Assembly (NCBI RefSeq): GCF_036884655.1
Contig: NC_088342.1
Coordinates: forward strand, 12,504,501-12,568,500
Length of the DNA: 64,000 nt
DNA from: Musa acuminata AAA Group
Lineage: Eukaryota > Streptophyta > Magnoliopsida > Zingiberales > Musaceae
Direction of reading: 5' to 3'
The position numbers and the translations under genes are program-made. Numbering within the stretch: the stretch's first letter is position 1; every line of letters begins with the position of its first letter. Below, one piece after another: positions 13,354-24,556 of this stretch. Below the pieces are notes generated by a model. The model was not told the DNA's origin and made no database searches. It saw only the letters and a program-made list of their open reading frames with translations.

Positions 13354-13777
13354 CTAAAGTCAATCACCTCTATATCTTATCCCCATCAGACCCTTGTGAC
13401 ACTCAAAGATAATCTGAGATAATAGCTTATTAGTGGATCTGCGATGTTATCTTTGAATGCAACTCTTTCCACTGTTACATCTCCTCGGGCCACGATCTCT
13501 CTAATAAGCTGGAACCTCCTCAAAACACTACTGATGAGACCCGAGTTCCCTCATTTAAGTAATCGCCCTATAGTTATCGTAATATAAGGGAATTGGCTCC
13601 TCGCTGCTTGGCACGACTCATAGATCTATGATGAACTTCTTCATCTAGACTCCCTCCTTCACTACCTTTGCTATAGAAATGTACTCTACCTCTGTGGTCG
13701 AGTCAGTAGTAATATCTTGCTTGGAACTCTCCCAGCACACTACTCCATCATTCATGGTGTATATATACCCTGAATTC
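13354..13777 (-). pseudogene. RNase H fragment of T-b (C-terminal part)
   Basis: The minus strand matches the Copia RNase H of T-c (45702-45166): traces of the segment around the S-K-Q-D-x-T-T-D-S-T-T-E motif and the end of the polyprotein. The stop equivalent to the T-c one is at 13354. The upstream part of the gene continues at 32381, after S-c. Several stops and frame changes are present. Confidence 0.7.
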
Positions 13778-14480
13778 TATTGAATCTCGTATTTTGATGA
13801 TGAAATCACTTGATATGTATTTATGTTTTAATCTGCATTTTGAGTGACGCAGGATGCTTCGATCAGGATGAGATAATTAAAGCAGGAAAAATCATGTTGT
13901 GCCGGAGGAACATGTCAGAAGATTGGACGTCGGGCCAGTGGATCGGTCGACGTATCGATAAGAGGCGTCGGGTCGTGGACTCGGGCATTGGGCCAAGAAG
14001 AGCGGGTATTGTGCCAAGGATATCGGAGTTGCAGAGTCAACTGGCTGATTGGGTAATAGGTCGCAGGAGAGGACGATGCGTCGAATAATCGGACGAAGCG
14101 TCGAGGGACCAATGACATGCCGGACAACTTGGTTAATTGCTTAGGATTAATTGTCTCGATTGAAGTTTTGTTTTACATGTGTAGGATTAAATACGATGGA
14201 AGTAAGACATGTAGCAGGAGTTACGCCGGAGTCAAGACTATGATCACGTTAGGGGTTCGAGAGTTTGACGGAAGTCCGGACGGTCGTCGGAGGTTCTACG
14301 GGAACAAATCCGAGAAGTCCAGGAGCTTGCCAAAGAAGCTCATCGGAACTCGCCAAGTGGATCGTCGCAAGTCTAAGAGTTTGCCAGAAGTCCACCGGAG
14401 CATCGCCAAAGGTTCATCGGATGTTCGCCGGAAGCTCGCCGGAAGAAGCGATTGACGCACCAGAGCAAGTTATAGTAAAT
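13778..14480 (+). repeat. 5' LTR of S-c, first part
   Basis: The upstream U3 portion, ending at ...CAAGTTATAGTAAAT, where S-d enters. TAAAT (14476-14480) is repeated at 26321-26325, so the LTR continues there. The part contains the CCGGAAGTTCGCCGGAAG-type repeat block at about 14260-14450. Confidence 0.88.
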
Positions 14481-16237
14481 TGTTAGGATCAAGAGCACTA
14501 AGAGGGGGGGGTGAATTAGTGCAGCGGAAATTTTTCAGCGATTAAAACGAAAGCTGCGTTTGTTCGATAAAAACGATTTCGATGTGAAAGCCGATTCTAA
14601 GATTACTTTAACTTAAGATTAAGCGAGATGACGTTAAAGTAGATCTACGAAGGCAGTTTGCAGTTTATGATGGAAAGCAGAATACAAGCACAAACTAAAA
14701 TGCGACGTTCGTACGATAAAAGTCGATTTACGTCTAAACACAGATTTAGAAAGTTTTGAACTTAGAAACTTATTCGTAAGATCGCAGAAGACAGTAAACA
14801 GTTATGATTGAAATCAAAACGTAAACGTAAACTGAAATATGATGATCGTACGAGAAAAGCCGATTTACGTCTAAACGTAGATTCAAAAAATTCTGAACTT
14901 AGAAACTCGTTCGTAAAATCGCAGAAGGCAGTAAGCTATTGAGAAGTTTGCAGTGAAGGTAAAATGCTCAAAGGAAATGCAAACCGAGATTTAGAGTGGT
15001 TCGGTCAATCTTGACCTACTCCACTTTTGGCTTCCTCCACCGACGAGGTCACCGACGTCAACTAGAGGCCTTCCTTCAATAGGCGAAGGCCAACCACCTT
15101 TACAGATTCACTCCTTTTGACGGGCTTAGGAGACAACCCTTACAGAAGTTTTCTCTCCTCTCTTTACAACTCAAACTTTCAAGAACAGGAGGAGAACTTT
15201 TGGTCTTTACAACAGTTTTGAGCTCTAAGAATCACAGAAAGATATCAAGATTTCGAGTGTAAGTTTTGTGCCCTTTCAGTGCTGAATGGGTGGGGTATTT
15301 ATAGGCCTCAACCTAGTTCAAATTTGGAGCTCAAAACTGTCAATTCCCGGAATTCCGGGATCAAGCAGTTGCTCCTCCTGACTGGGGCGGTTGCACCGCC
15401 TAGTAGAGCTCGAAGACTAAGCCTCTGGGCGGTGCCACCTCTATCAGGGGCGGTTGCACCTCTCTGCCAGAGCTCGAAGACCGAGCTCAGGCGGTTGCAC
15501 CTCCTGACTGGGGCGGTTGCACCGCCTGGCAGAGCTCGAAACTTGAGCTCAAGCGGTGCCACCTCTTGTCATGAGAGGTTGCACCGCCCAGTCTCGCTCG
15601 GAGACTAAGCCCAGGTGGTTGCACCTCTTGGCTGGGGTGGTTGCACTACCTAGTCTCCCTGGGAGACTTAGCCCAGGTGATGCTACCTCCTGGTTTGGGC
15701 GGTTGCACCTCCCACAGCAACCAGGGTCCGAATGGGTTGATCCATTCGGCCCAATTTGGGTTTTTCAGGGGCCCAATTGCCTCAAGATTAAGCTAATGGG
15801 ATCACCTCACATTTTCAACTTAATCATTCATGCTAACTACGATAAATCCTAAGACAATTTCTGCAGCTTGCTCCGGTGCGTCAATCGCTTCTTCCGGTGA
15901 GTTTCCGGCGAACTTCCGTCGATCATCCGATGAACCCTCGGTGATGCTCCTGCGGACTTCCGGCAAACTCCTGGACTTGCGACGATCCACTTGGCAAGTT
16001 CCGACGAGCTTCTTTGGCAAGCTTTTGGACTTCTCGGATTTGTTCCCGCAGAACCTCCAACGACTGTTCGAACTTCCGTCGAGCTCTCGAACTCCCAACG
16101 TGATCATTGTCATGACTCTGGCGCAACTCCTGCTGCATGTCTTACTTTCATCGTAGTTAATCCTGCACACTTATCTCAACACATAGATTAGACAACAAAT
16201 GACAATTGACTTCATCATCAAAATCCGAGATTCAACA
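14481..16237 (-). repeat. 3' LTR of S-d
   Basis: 1757 bp, TGTTAGGATC to GATTCAACA. It includes a poly-G tract at about 14506, a leader-like U5 with TCGTACGA words, the TATTTATA box (15296-15303), GC-rich palindromic units (about 15360-15720) and the CCGGCGAACTTCCG block (about 15885-16090). The adjacent polypurine tract in minus sense is at 16238-16251. Confidence 0.9.
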
Positions 16238-17417
16238 ATCTCCCCCTTTTTTATGATGACAATCAATTGATAATGGAGTTAACCTTAACTCCCCCTGTCT
16301 ATATGCCATACTTGTGATAAGTCATTCTTGAATTTAAAACCTTATAAATTCAAGAGACATATTCCCATCATGATTCCTATCATGATGTATCTCTTTGAAG
16401 ATGATGTCAAGGTTTGACATTCATTTTCAAATTTTACATTACAAGTTTGAATGATGGTAATAGTAGCAATTCATCATATTGTAAGATATCAAAATGTAAA
16501 GCTGTGAAGTAAGATTTTGATATCATTACATGATGCACACATTTCTTATATTTTAGCAAGTGTTGCATTTCTATATATAGCATCTTTTCATATATCTCTT
16601 GATGATGCAGGCAAGGCATAAAAATAGCATCAGTGTTTATAGCATCAAATCAATTCATATATTTCTCCCCCTTTGTCATCAACAAAAAGCATGGTAGATG
16701 TGATACCAGGAGAACAATATAAGTAAGTTATCAAGCATATAAAGGAAGACATGATAAGTATAATGCTTTGAATACTTCTTCTCCTTGTATGTTATAATTC
16801 TTTGTGCATGAAGGAGGAAAGTCATTTTATCAAATCCATTTCGAAAAAAAATATTTTTCATAAGAGTGTGTTTGATTTTTGTCATTCCTGCTGTTAAGCG
16901 AGTCCGAAAATGAGATGAATTCTTTCATGCATTCGGACAAGATTATGCTACAAAATCCAAAACATTTCAACACATGGCAATCAAGTGATTTGATCATTCA
17001 ATAAAGTCCGAAAAGTAATTTTAAGTATTCGGACACATCAACATTCCTAATTCTCTTCTTATAAAATCAAATTGTTCTTCACTTAGAGGTTTTGTAAAAA
17101 TATCGGCTAGTTGATGTTTAGTATCAATGACAATGACTTATCAACTGCATTGGTACATCACTTTTTCAAATTATATTTATCATGGAAATCAAAGCACCAG
17201 GTTTTCAAAACTTTTCGTTTCAATATAAAATTCGAGATAACCATTTAGTTTATATTTACCACAAGGCACAGGGCATATATTTACCACGATAGATGTTTAC
17301 AACTCTACATATGCTCAAAATAAATCAGGTAATCATATCAAGGATCAAGTCAAAGCACATCATGGTGAGTATCATAAGGAGTTTACAATAACAACAGATG
17401 ATTGTATTCATACAAGC
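16238..17417 (-). repeat. Non-coding tail of S-d with polypurine tract and paired hairpins
   Basis: In element sense this follows ORF3 and ends in AAAAAAGGGGGAGAT against the 3' LTR. More G-rich purine tracts lie near 16292 and 16668. Two inverted repeats GTCCGAA/TTCGGAC occur at 16902-16938 and 17006-17034. The sequence between and around them (TGATCAAATCACTTGATTGCCATG in pieces) is also found in S-c near 28847-28925, so this part of the tail is conserved between subfamilies. No protein is seen. Confidence 0.7.
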
Positions 17418-18527
17418 TCATTCATGAGATGGAAAATTAAAGTGCCTAAACAAGGAGTCAAATTGACGATGAATTTGCTGCAACTCAGATAGGATTTGAT
17501 CTTGTCGTTGTTCAAGCCGTTCTTGTCTTTGTTCGAATCGATCCATCCGAATCCCAATATCTTCGACAGATGATGTATGAGTTTGCTCAAATGGATGTGT
17601 TTCCTCAAAGGGACAGATCGGAGGAGATTGGGTACCCCTAAATACTGGTGTTTCTGGTTCTGGTTCTGGTTGAGGGGGATCAGTTCTTCTTGGCATTCTA
17701 ACCCAGTTACCGTTTCCATAAACACATCTTAATCGGTGAAGTAGATTTTTATTAATTATGCTAAATCTATCTACTTTTATTACTTCTTCTTCCGGTGGTA
17801 TTAGAATATCGTAGGCTTTCATTATTCTAGTTATTATACCACCATATGGGAGCATCATGTCTTTCTTAGATAGTTCTAACATGTTTTGTTGGATAAGATA
17901 ACCAAGACAGATGTCATGTCCTTTCATGATCAAATACATAGTTCCTAATTCTAATTGGCTTACTTCATCATGATGGTATTGTTTAGGGAGAATGATGCTA
18001 GTTAGGATATGATGAAGTACCTTAGTGTTTAGAGGCAGTAGATGTTCACAACTTTTAGGAACAAATGCTAAGTTGGGATTGGCAAAAATTGTTCCTAGGG
18101 CTTCAACGTATGTTGTTCCAACAGTTTCATCATCTCATGATCCTCTAAAGTAAAGTCCTCTACTTTTCATGGGAATGCCTATCATGTCGCAAATGAATCT
18201 GTCCGTAATTGAGATGTGTTGTCCTAAAAGATAGGTGGACATTCTTTCTTCTTCATCTACTTGTATGTTGTTGTAAAACAATCTAACAAGTCTTGGATAG
18301 ATGGGTTCGTTAATTTGTAAAATTGGAAGTAGATCTAAGTTTGCAAACCATTGGATTGTCTCTAGGTCTCTTAGTTTATTTAAGTCTACATATTTTCCCT
18401 TATTGACACTCCTAAGTTCAAAAGAGGAAAATTTTTCAGCATGGTATTTTGAATCAAAAAGGGTGAGATCAAAATCTTCTACTAATCTCCTCTTTCCTTT
18501 GTCCCTTGAGGATCTTCTAGATCCCAT
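17418..18527 (-). pseudogene. ORF3: accessory protein resembling the 'putative plant transposon protein' type
   Basis: One reading frame of about 370 codons, interrupted only by a single in-frame TGA at 18135-18137. The N-terminus is basic (MGSRRSSRDKGKRRLVEDF, nuclear-signal-like). The middle carries ...RFICDMIGIPMKSRGLYF and, after the stop, KAYDILIPPEEEV, in the style of the uncharacterised domain found in third ORFs of plant retroelements. Then come a PEPEPE proline-rich linker (about residues 281-306) and a heptad-like Gln/Arg/Glu coiled coil (about residues 327-360). I see no signal peptide or membrane segment, so it is not envelope-like. It lies where pol would be and shares the orientation of gag. 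Function unknown; oligomerisation or nucleic-acid binding is inferred only. Confidence 0.75.
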
Positions 18528-18950
18528 AACTACTGCTGTTTAGAACAATAGTGATGAGCAAGAGTAAATGAATCAAAAAAAAGTTTAAGGGCTTCTTAGA
18601 GAGTACCTTAGTGAGATCTTCAAGAGAGGGAAGGATTGTTGATGCTTTGCTTCGAAATGAGGGGTATTTGGGATGCTAAGATGGGAGAAATGTGGATGGA
18701 GGAGGCTTGGAAGAGCAGAGGGGGGAAGGGAGTGAGTTGGGGTCGGTTTCACCGCCGGCCCTAGCTTGGGTTAAAAAGGTGCAGAGTTGCGGGCGGTTGC
18801 ACCTCTGGCTGGAGCGGTGCAACCGCTTGCAACACGTGACAGCTGGAGGTGCTACCTCCAGCTGGGGCAGTGCCACCGCCTGCAGGCGGTGAGCACTTGT
18901 TCTGATTAGTGTGATCTGAGAGTTTTTTTGTCTTGAGGAGAATTTTCATT
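18528..18950 (-). promoter_or_regulatory. Promoter-like leader upstream of ORF3 in S-d
   Basis: In minus sense, GC-rich palindromic units of the LTR kind (18785-18895) are followed by a pyrimidine-rich leader with AAATACCCCTC (near 18660), echoing the TATAAATACCCC start region of the LTR. A candidate short intron runs from CTAAG/GTACTC (about 18605) to TCTAAACAG (about 18538), ten bases before the ORF3 ATG. This would let ORF3 be transcribed or spliced separately from gag. It is inference from motifs only. The same upstream block survives at 58790-58940 in S-f. Confidence 0.4.
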
Positions 18951-19405
18951 CTGAGTAATCAATTTTACTTACGTAATTACGTAAGAATTTTCATTTTAAG
19001 ACAAGGACTTTTGCACGATCAAGATAGATTTTTAACGTGCATACTCTCAATGTCGTACACATGTTTGTGATAGTTTCTTCAAGTTGGTAAGTCTTGCAAG
19101 TTCATGACAGACTTAGTCACTTCATGATACAGAGTTAGATTCGAAGGTTATGAACGGATGAAATTGATGGGTTAGAAAATCCAGGGGATATGTGAATTTT
19201 GGGAATCATACGTTTCTAATTCTGAAAAGTCAAATAAAGTTGTATCTAAGTCACATTTGTGATTTTAAATTTATAATCTCCGTCTGTAATTTAGGCTAGA
19301 GAGCATTACGAGTTCCTTTTTAGATCTTGGGTTATGAATATCGAGAATCAAGGAGCAGAATATTATTTCTTGCTCCAGCCTAAAATTTTTATATTTTTAA
19401 TGTTT
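18951..19405 (-). other. Spacer between gag and ORF3 leader in S-d
   Basis: AT-rich sequence with no coding trace on either strand, alignable with 58306-58790 in S-f (for example ATCTTGATCxTGCAAAA and TTACGTAATTAC). It holds no recognisable signal. Confidence 0.6.
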
Positions 19406-20989
19406 TTACAGGAAGGGATAATTTTTAGGTACCCATTTGCTTTTGGGTGCCTCAAAGATAGATCTACATTGTCTATCATATTGCATAGAGTTTATCATGG
19501 TTCCTTTAGGAACCCAAATCAATTTGTTTGGACTAATTTTCTTGAATGGATAATAATGCGCATTGTGTCCAAGTTTGCAACAAAAGTTGCATTTGGTTTG
19601 GCGTTGAACATGTAAGATGGGGCCTTTTATGAAGGTGGTTGGATTTTGGTGAGAACTTCTCACAAATCCAATTCCACTCCTTTTTGGAACGTGACCCTTG
19701 TTTGCGAGGATCATGTTTAATGACTTGCTACCAACCTCGAATTTCTTTAAGGTGTCTTTAAGTAGTAAGTTTTCTTTTTGGAGAGTTTTTATATCATGGC
19801 ATTTGATGCATGGATCTAAACTATCATGATATTCAGTTTTTAACTTATCAAAATCACAAGTAAGACTATCATGCTCCTTTTTTAGCAATTTATATTTTCT
19901 ATTGATAATCTTGCATTCATCAAATAAGTCATGGAAGGCATTTAATAATTCATCGAAAGATAAATCTGCATCTAATAAATTTGTTACCTCCTCTCCGATG
20001 GCCATTAAGGCATAATGAGCAACTTGCTCGGTGTTGGACTCCTCTTCTTCGGACGCGCTCGAATCATCCCATGTTGCTTTGAGCGCCTTCTTCTTTGTTG
20101 TTCTCTTTTTGGCTTAGGGACAATCACTCTTGTAGTGTCCCGGCTTTTTGCACTCATAGCAAATAACTTAGTCCTTCTTGGGTTCAAGTTTATTTTTAGT
20201 GTCATTCTTAATCTTGTTTCTTTTAATGAATTTTTTAAATTTTCTTGTTAGAAGTGCCAAGTCATCGTCACAGTCCTCGTCACTTGAGTTTTCATTCAAG
20301 TGGTCTTCCAAAGTTCTAAGTGTCATATCCTTCCTGTTCTTTGGAAGGATGTCTTCTTGCTCTTCATGAGCTTTGCAAGTCATCTCGTAGGTCATTAATG
20401 ACCCAATTAGTTCTTCAAGAGGGAAGTTGTTTAGATCTTTTGCCTCTTGAATAGCAGTGACTTTAGGATCCCAACTTTTAGGAAGGGATCTTAGAATCTT
20501 ATTTACGAACTCAAAATCCGAAAAAAATTTTCCGAGTCCTTTTAGACCGTTGACGACATCCGTGAAACGGGTAAACATGTCGCCAATAGTCTCACTCGGT
20601 TTCATCCGGAAAAGTTCGAAAGAATGTAACAAAAGATTGATTTTTGACTCTTTCACTCTACTTGTGCCTTCGTGAGTCACTTCGAGTGTGTGTCAAATAT
20701 CAAATGCGGTTTCACAAATCGAAACACAGTTGAACTCGTTTTTATCAAGTGCACAAAATAAGGCATTCATAGCCTTTGCATTAAGAGCGAAAGCCTTCTT
20801 CTCCAATTCATTCCAATCGATCATTGGAAGAGAAGACTTCGAAAATCCATTTTCGACAAGATTCCAAAGTTCAAAATACATAGAAATAAGAAAGATCCTC
20901 ATTCGGGTCTTCCAATAGGTGTAGTCCGTCCCATTGAACATAGGTGGACGTGTAATAGAATGGCCCTCTTGGTTTTCAGCGTATGCCAT
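19406..20989 (-). pseudogene. Second gag of S-d (full length, with stops)
   Basis: ATG at 20989 (MAYAENQEGHSITRPPMF) and the gag core are followed by a premature TGA after ETAFDI (about 20690), a TAA where a Gln precedes the first knuckle (about 20168) and another TAA near 20115. The first zinc knuckle region and a long Glu/Lys-rich segment follow. A second knuckle, CNFCCKLGH, lies near 19590, but its last Cys is Tyr here. The C-terminus (...SKWVPKNYPFL) is intact to 19406. The TGA is shared with the S-f copy. Confidence 0.85.
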
Positions 20990-21039
20990 CTCTCTTCGGT
21001 TTTAATCCGTTTGAGAGTTAACCCCACTCTGATACCAAT

Positions 21040-22645
21040 TGTTAGGATCAAGAGCACTAAGAGGAGGGGGTGAATTAGTACAGCGGAAAACTTTCTACGA
21101 TTAAAAAAAAAACTGCGTTTGTTCGATAAAAGTGATTTCAGTAAGAAAGCTGATTCGTAAATTACTTTAACTTTTGATTAAGCGAGATGCAGTAAAGATA
21201 TAAATGCAGTTTACAGTTATGGTTCAAATCAGATAGTAGGCGCAAACTGAAATATGATACTCGTACGAAAAAAAACTGATTTACGTCTAAATGCTGATTT
21301 GTAAATCACTTGATTAAGCGAGTTGCAGTTAAAGCAAGGATATAAAGGCAGTTTGTTGTTATGATAGAAATCAAAAGTAAACGCAAACTGAAATATGATA
21401 ATCGTACGATAAAACTGATTTACGTCTAAACACCGATTCGGAAAGTGCAAAGCTTGAAAACCAATCGTATATGCGCAGAAGGCAGTAAGCTTTTGAGGAG
21501 GTTTGCAGTAAAGATAAGATGCTCAAAGTAAATGCAAATCAAGATTTAGAGTGGTTCGGTCAATCTTGACCTACTCCACTTTTGGCTTCCTCCACCGACG
21601 AGGTCACCGACGTCAACTAGAGGCCTTCCTTCAATAGGCGAAGGCCAACCACCCTTTTACAGTTTCACTCCTTTTGACGGGCTTAGGAGATAACCCTTAC
21701 AGAATTTCCTTTACTCTCTTAACAGATTAGAACTTGGAAGAAAAGAGGAAGAAGAACTTTCAACTCATACAACACTTTTGAGCTCTAAAAATCACAAAGG
21801 AAAATCAGAATTTCGGTGGTTTCTGGGTGCCCTTTCAGTGCTGAAAGGATGGGGTATTTATAGGCCCCAACCCAGTTTGAATTTGGAGCTCAAAACTGTT
21901 AATTCCCAGAATTCCGGGATCTAGCGGTTGCACTGCCTGGCAGAGCTCGAAGACTGAGCCTTTGGGTAGTGCCACCTCCTGTCAGGGGCGGTTGCACCTC
22001 CTGCCAGAGCTCGAAGACCAAGCTCAGGCGATGCCACCGCCTGACTGAGGCGGTTGCACCGCTCAGCCAGAGCTCGTAGACTGAGCCCAGGCGGTGCCAC
22101 CGCTTGGCTTGGGCGGTTCAACCGCCTGGCAGAAATCAGGGTCCGAATGGGTTGATCCATTCGGCCCAATTTGGGTAGGGGCCCAATTGCCCAAGATTAA
22201 GTTAATGGGATCACCTCCCATTTCCAACTTAATCATTGTGCTAACTACGATATTTCCTAAGACATTTATTGCAACTTACTCCGGTGCGTCAATCGCTTCT
22301 TCCGGCGAGCTTCCGGCGAACTTCCGTCGATCATCCGATGAACCCTCGGTGATGCTCCTGCGGACTTCCGGCAAACTCCTGGACTTGCGACGATCCACTT
22401 GGGGAGTTCCGACGAGCTTCTTTGGCAAGCTCATGGACTTCTCGGATTTGTTCCTGCAGAACCTCCGACGACTGTCCGAACTTCTGTCGAACTCTCGAAC
22501 TCCCAACGTGATCATTATCTTGACTCCGGCGCAACTCCTGCTGCATATCTTATTTTCATCATAGTTAATCCTGCACACTTATCTCAACATATAGATTAGA
22601 TAACAAATGACAATTGACTTCATCATCAAAATCCGAGATTCAACA
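21040..22645 (-). repeat. Inner LTR of S-d
   Basis: A complete 1606-bp S LTR inside S-d, TGTTAGGATC to GATTCAACA, followed in element sense by a primer site (21026-21037) and gag. It has the TATTTATA box at 21855-21862 and GC-rich units at about 21920-22135. It is nearly identical to the LTR at 55063-56670, not to the outer LTRs of S-d. Its upstream junction (gag ...HQNPTTFI to LTR) is the same as at 55062. Confidence 0.88.
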
Positions 22646-22646
22646 T

Positions 22647-23067
22647 AATGAAGGTGGTTGGATTTTGGTGAGGACTTCTCACAAATCCGATTCCACTTCT
22701 TTTAGGAACGTGACCCTTATTTGTAAGGATCATGTTCAAAGACTTGCTACCAACCTCGAATTTCTTCAAGGTGTCCTTAAGTAGCAAGTTCTTCTTTTGG
22801 AGAGTTTCTAGATCATGGCATTTTATACATGGAGCTAAACTATCATGATATTCAGTCTTTAATTTATCGACATTACAAGTGAGACTATCATGCTCCTTTT
22901 TTAGCAATTTGTATTTTCTACTAATTGTCCTACATTCATCAAATAACTCATGGAAGGCATTTAATAATTCATGATAAGGTAAATCTGCATCAATTAAATC
23001 CATTACCTCTTCTCCGATGGCCAATAGGGCGTAATGAGCAACTTGCTCGGTGTTGGACTCCTCTTCT
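22647..23067 (-). pseudogene. C-terminal fragment of S gag in S-d
   Basis: The segment from EEESNTEQVAHYALL to SPHQNPTTFI is the same at the amino-acid level as residues 316-454 of the S-e gag (54645-55062). It starts at the T/S recombination joint and ends at the inner LTR. It lacks the gag core and would be translated only as a tail of the T gag fragment, which is out of frame. It is useful as a marker of ancestry. Confidence 0.85.
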
Positions 23068-23073
23068 TTGATT

Positions 23074-23881
23074 TTCTGCTTTCCTTTTCTTTCTGGTCTC
23101 ACTAGTGTAGAGAACTGGTTTCTCTTTCTTAATAGTACTCTCTGCCTCCCTCAACATATTGAGGAGCTTTGGGAGAGTCACCTCAAGCTTGTTCATATTA
23201 AAATTCATTATGAACTGTGAAAAGGAATCTGGTAGGGACTGAAGCACAATGTCCACACACAAGTTATCCTCTAGGACCATTCCTAGACCTGTGAGTTTCT
23301 CTATCCACTCAATCATCTTTAGAACATGGTTCTGAACCGGTGTCCCCCCAGTCATCCTAGCGTGGAAGAGGCTCTTGGATATCTCATATCGCTGAGTCCT
23401 TCCCTGTTCCTCAAACAATTTACGGACATGTAGGAGAATGGATCTGGCATCCATCTTTTCATGTTGTCTCTGTAACTCAGGAGTCATAGAGCCCAACATA
23501 TAGCACTGAGCAAGAGTGGAGTCATCAATGTACTTCACGTAGCGAGCGATCTCATCCTCGTTTGCCCCTTCTTCGGGCGTAGGCATCACTATATCAAGGA
23601 CGTACACAATTTTCTCCGCTGTGAGAACAATTCTCAAGTTACCGAGCTAATCCGTATAATTTGGACCAGTGAGGCGGTTAACATCAAGTATGCCACGTAA
23701 GGGATTTGAAAGCGACATTTTCTGAAAATAAAGATGCATCAGAAATGAATAACATGCATATTTTGCAAGAAATAAACTATCAAGATATGGACTTCTATCT
23801 TAATATGCTCCCACTATTTTACTAACGAGTCACGCGACACCCTTAGCACGTGAAACGGAAGTCTCCAGCAAACTTCTAGTG
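23074..23881 (-). pseudogene. T-family leader and gag fragment captured in S-d
   Basis: In element sense, about 160 bp of T leader (ending TTTCAGAAAATG) and the T gag from ATG at 23718 to ...[13 protein letters not shown] replaces the Trp codon early in gag (about codon 23), as in T-d. From 23637 the frame is open ([17 protein letters not shown] to RKAE). Protein identity with T-d is nearly complete (MTGGTPVQ against MTEGTPVQ is one visible change). The piece lies between two S gag pieces, all in one orientation. Confidence 0.85.
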
Positions 23882-24506
23882 GGGATCAGGATCTTCTTGC
23901 TCTTCATGAGCTTTGCATGTCATCTCGTAGGTCATTAATGACCCGATTAGTTCTTCAAGAGGGAAGTTGTTTTGATCTTTCGCCTCTTGACTAGCAGTGA
24001 CTTTAGGATCCCAACTCTTAGGAAGGGATCTTAGAATCTTATTTACGAGCTCAAAATCCGAAAAACTTTTTCCGAGTCCTTTTAGACCGTTGACGACATC
24101 CGTGAAACGGGTAAACATGTCGCCAATAGTCTCACTCAGTTTCATCCGGAAAAGTTCGAAAGAGTGTAACAAAAGATTGATTTTTGACTCTTTCACTCTA
24201 CTTGTGCCTTCATGAGTCACTTCGAGTGTGTGCCAAATATCAAATGCAGTTTCACAAATCGAAACACGATTAAACTCATTTTTATCAAGTGCACAAAATA
24301 AGGCATTCATAGCCTTTGCATTAAGAATTCCAATCGATCATTGGAAGAGAAGACTTCGAAAAACCATTCTCGACAAGATTCCAAAGTTCAAAGTCCATAG
24401 AAATAAGAAAGATCCTCATTCGGGTCTTCCAATAGGTGTAGTCCGTCCCATTAAACATGGGTGGACGTGTAATAGAATGGCCCTCTTGGTTTCCGGCGTA
24501 AGCCAT
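23882..24506 (-). pseudogene. N-terminal part of S gag in S-d
   Basis: ATG at 24506 (MAYAGNQEGHSITRPPMF). A short deletion near 24325 breaks the frame after IDWN. The remaining core (24310-23882) is open to ...AHEEQEDPDPH, where T leader sequence begins and supplies the stop. The same DPDPH end occurs at 61340 in S-g. Confidence 0.85.
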
Positions 24507-24556
24507 CTCTCTTGGGTTTTAATCCGTTTGAGAGTTAACCGAGCTCTGATACCAAT

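Noticed and set aside
15279..15608. Open frame of 109 aa in the S LTR (and twins at 25362-25691, 59186-59803)
   Set aside because: It runs through GC-rich palindromic repeat units; the opposite strand is open too. Repeats lacking stops explain it, so no gene is called.
17418..18527. ORF3 as an envelope-like protein
   Set aside because: No signal peptide, membrane segment or cleavage motif is visible; the basic start and coiled coil fit an intracellular protein better.
14481..22645. A separate element using the inner LTR of S-d as its 5' LTR
   Set aside because: Flanks TAAAT and TAATG do not match, and the 14481 LTR resembles the 24557 LTR more closely. The 14481-26320 unit has a perfect target duplication.
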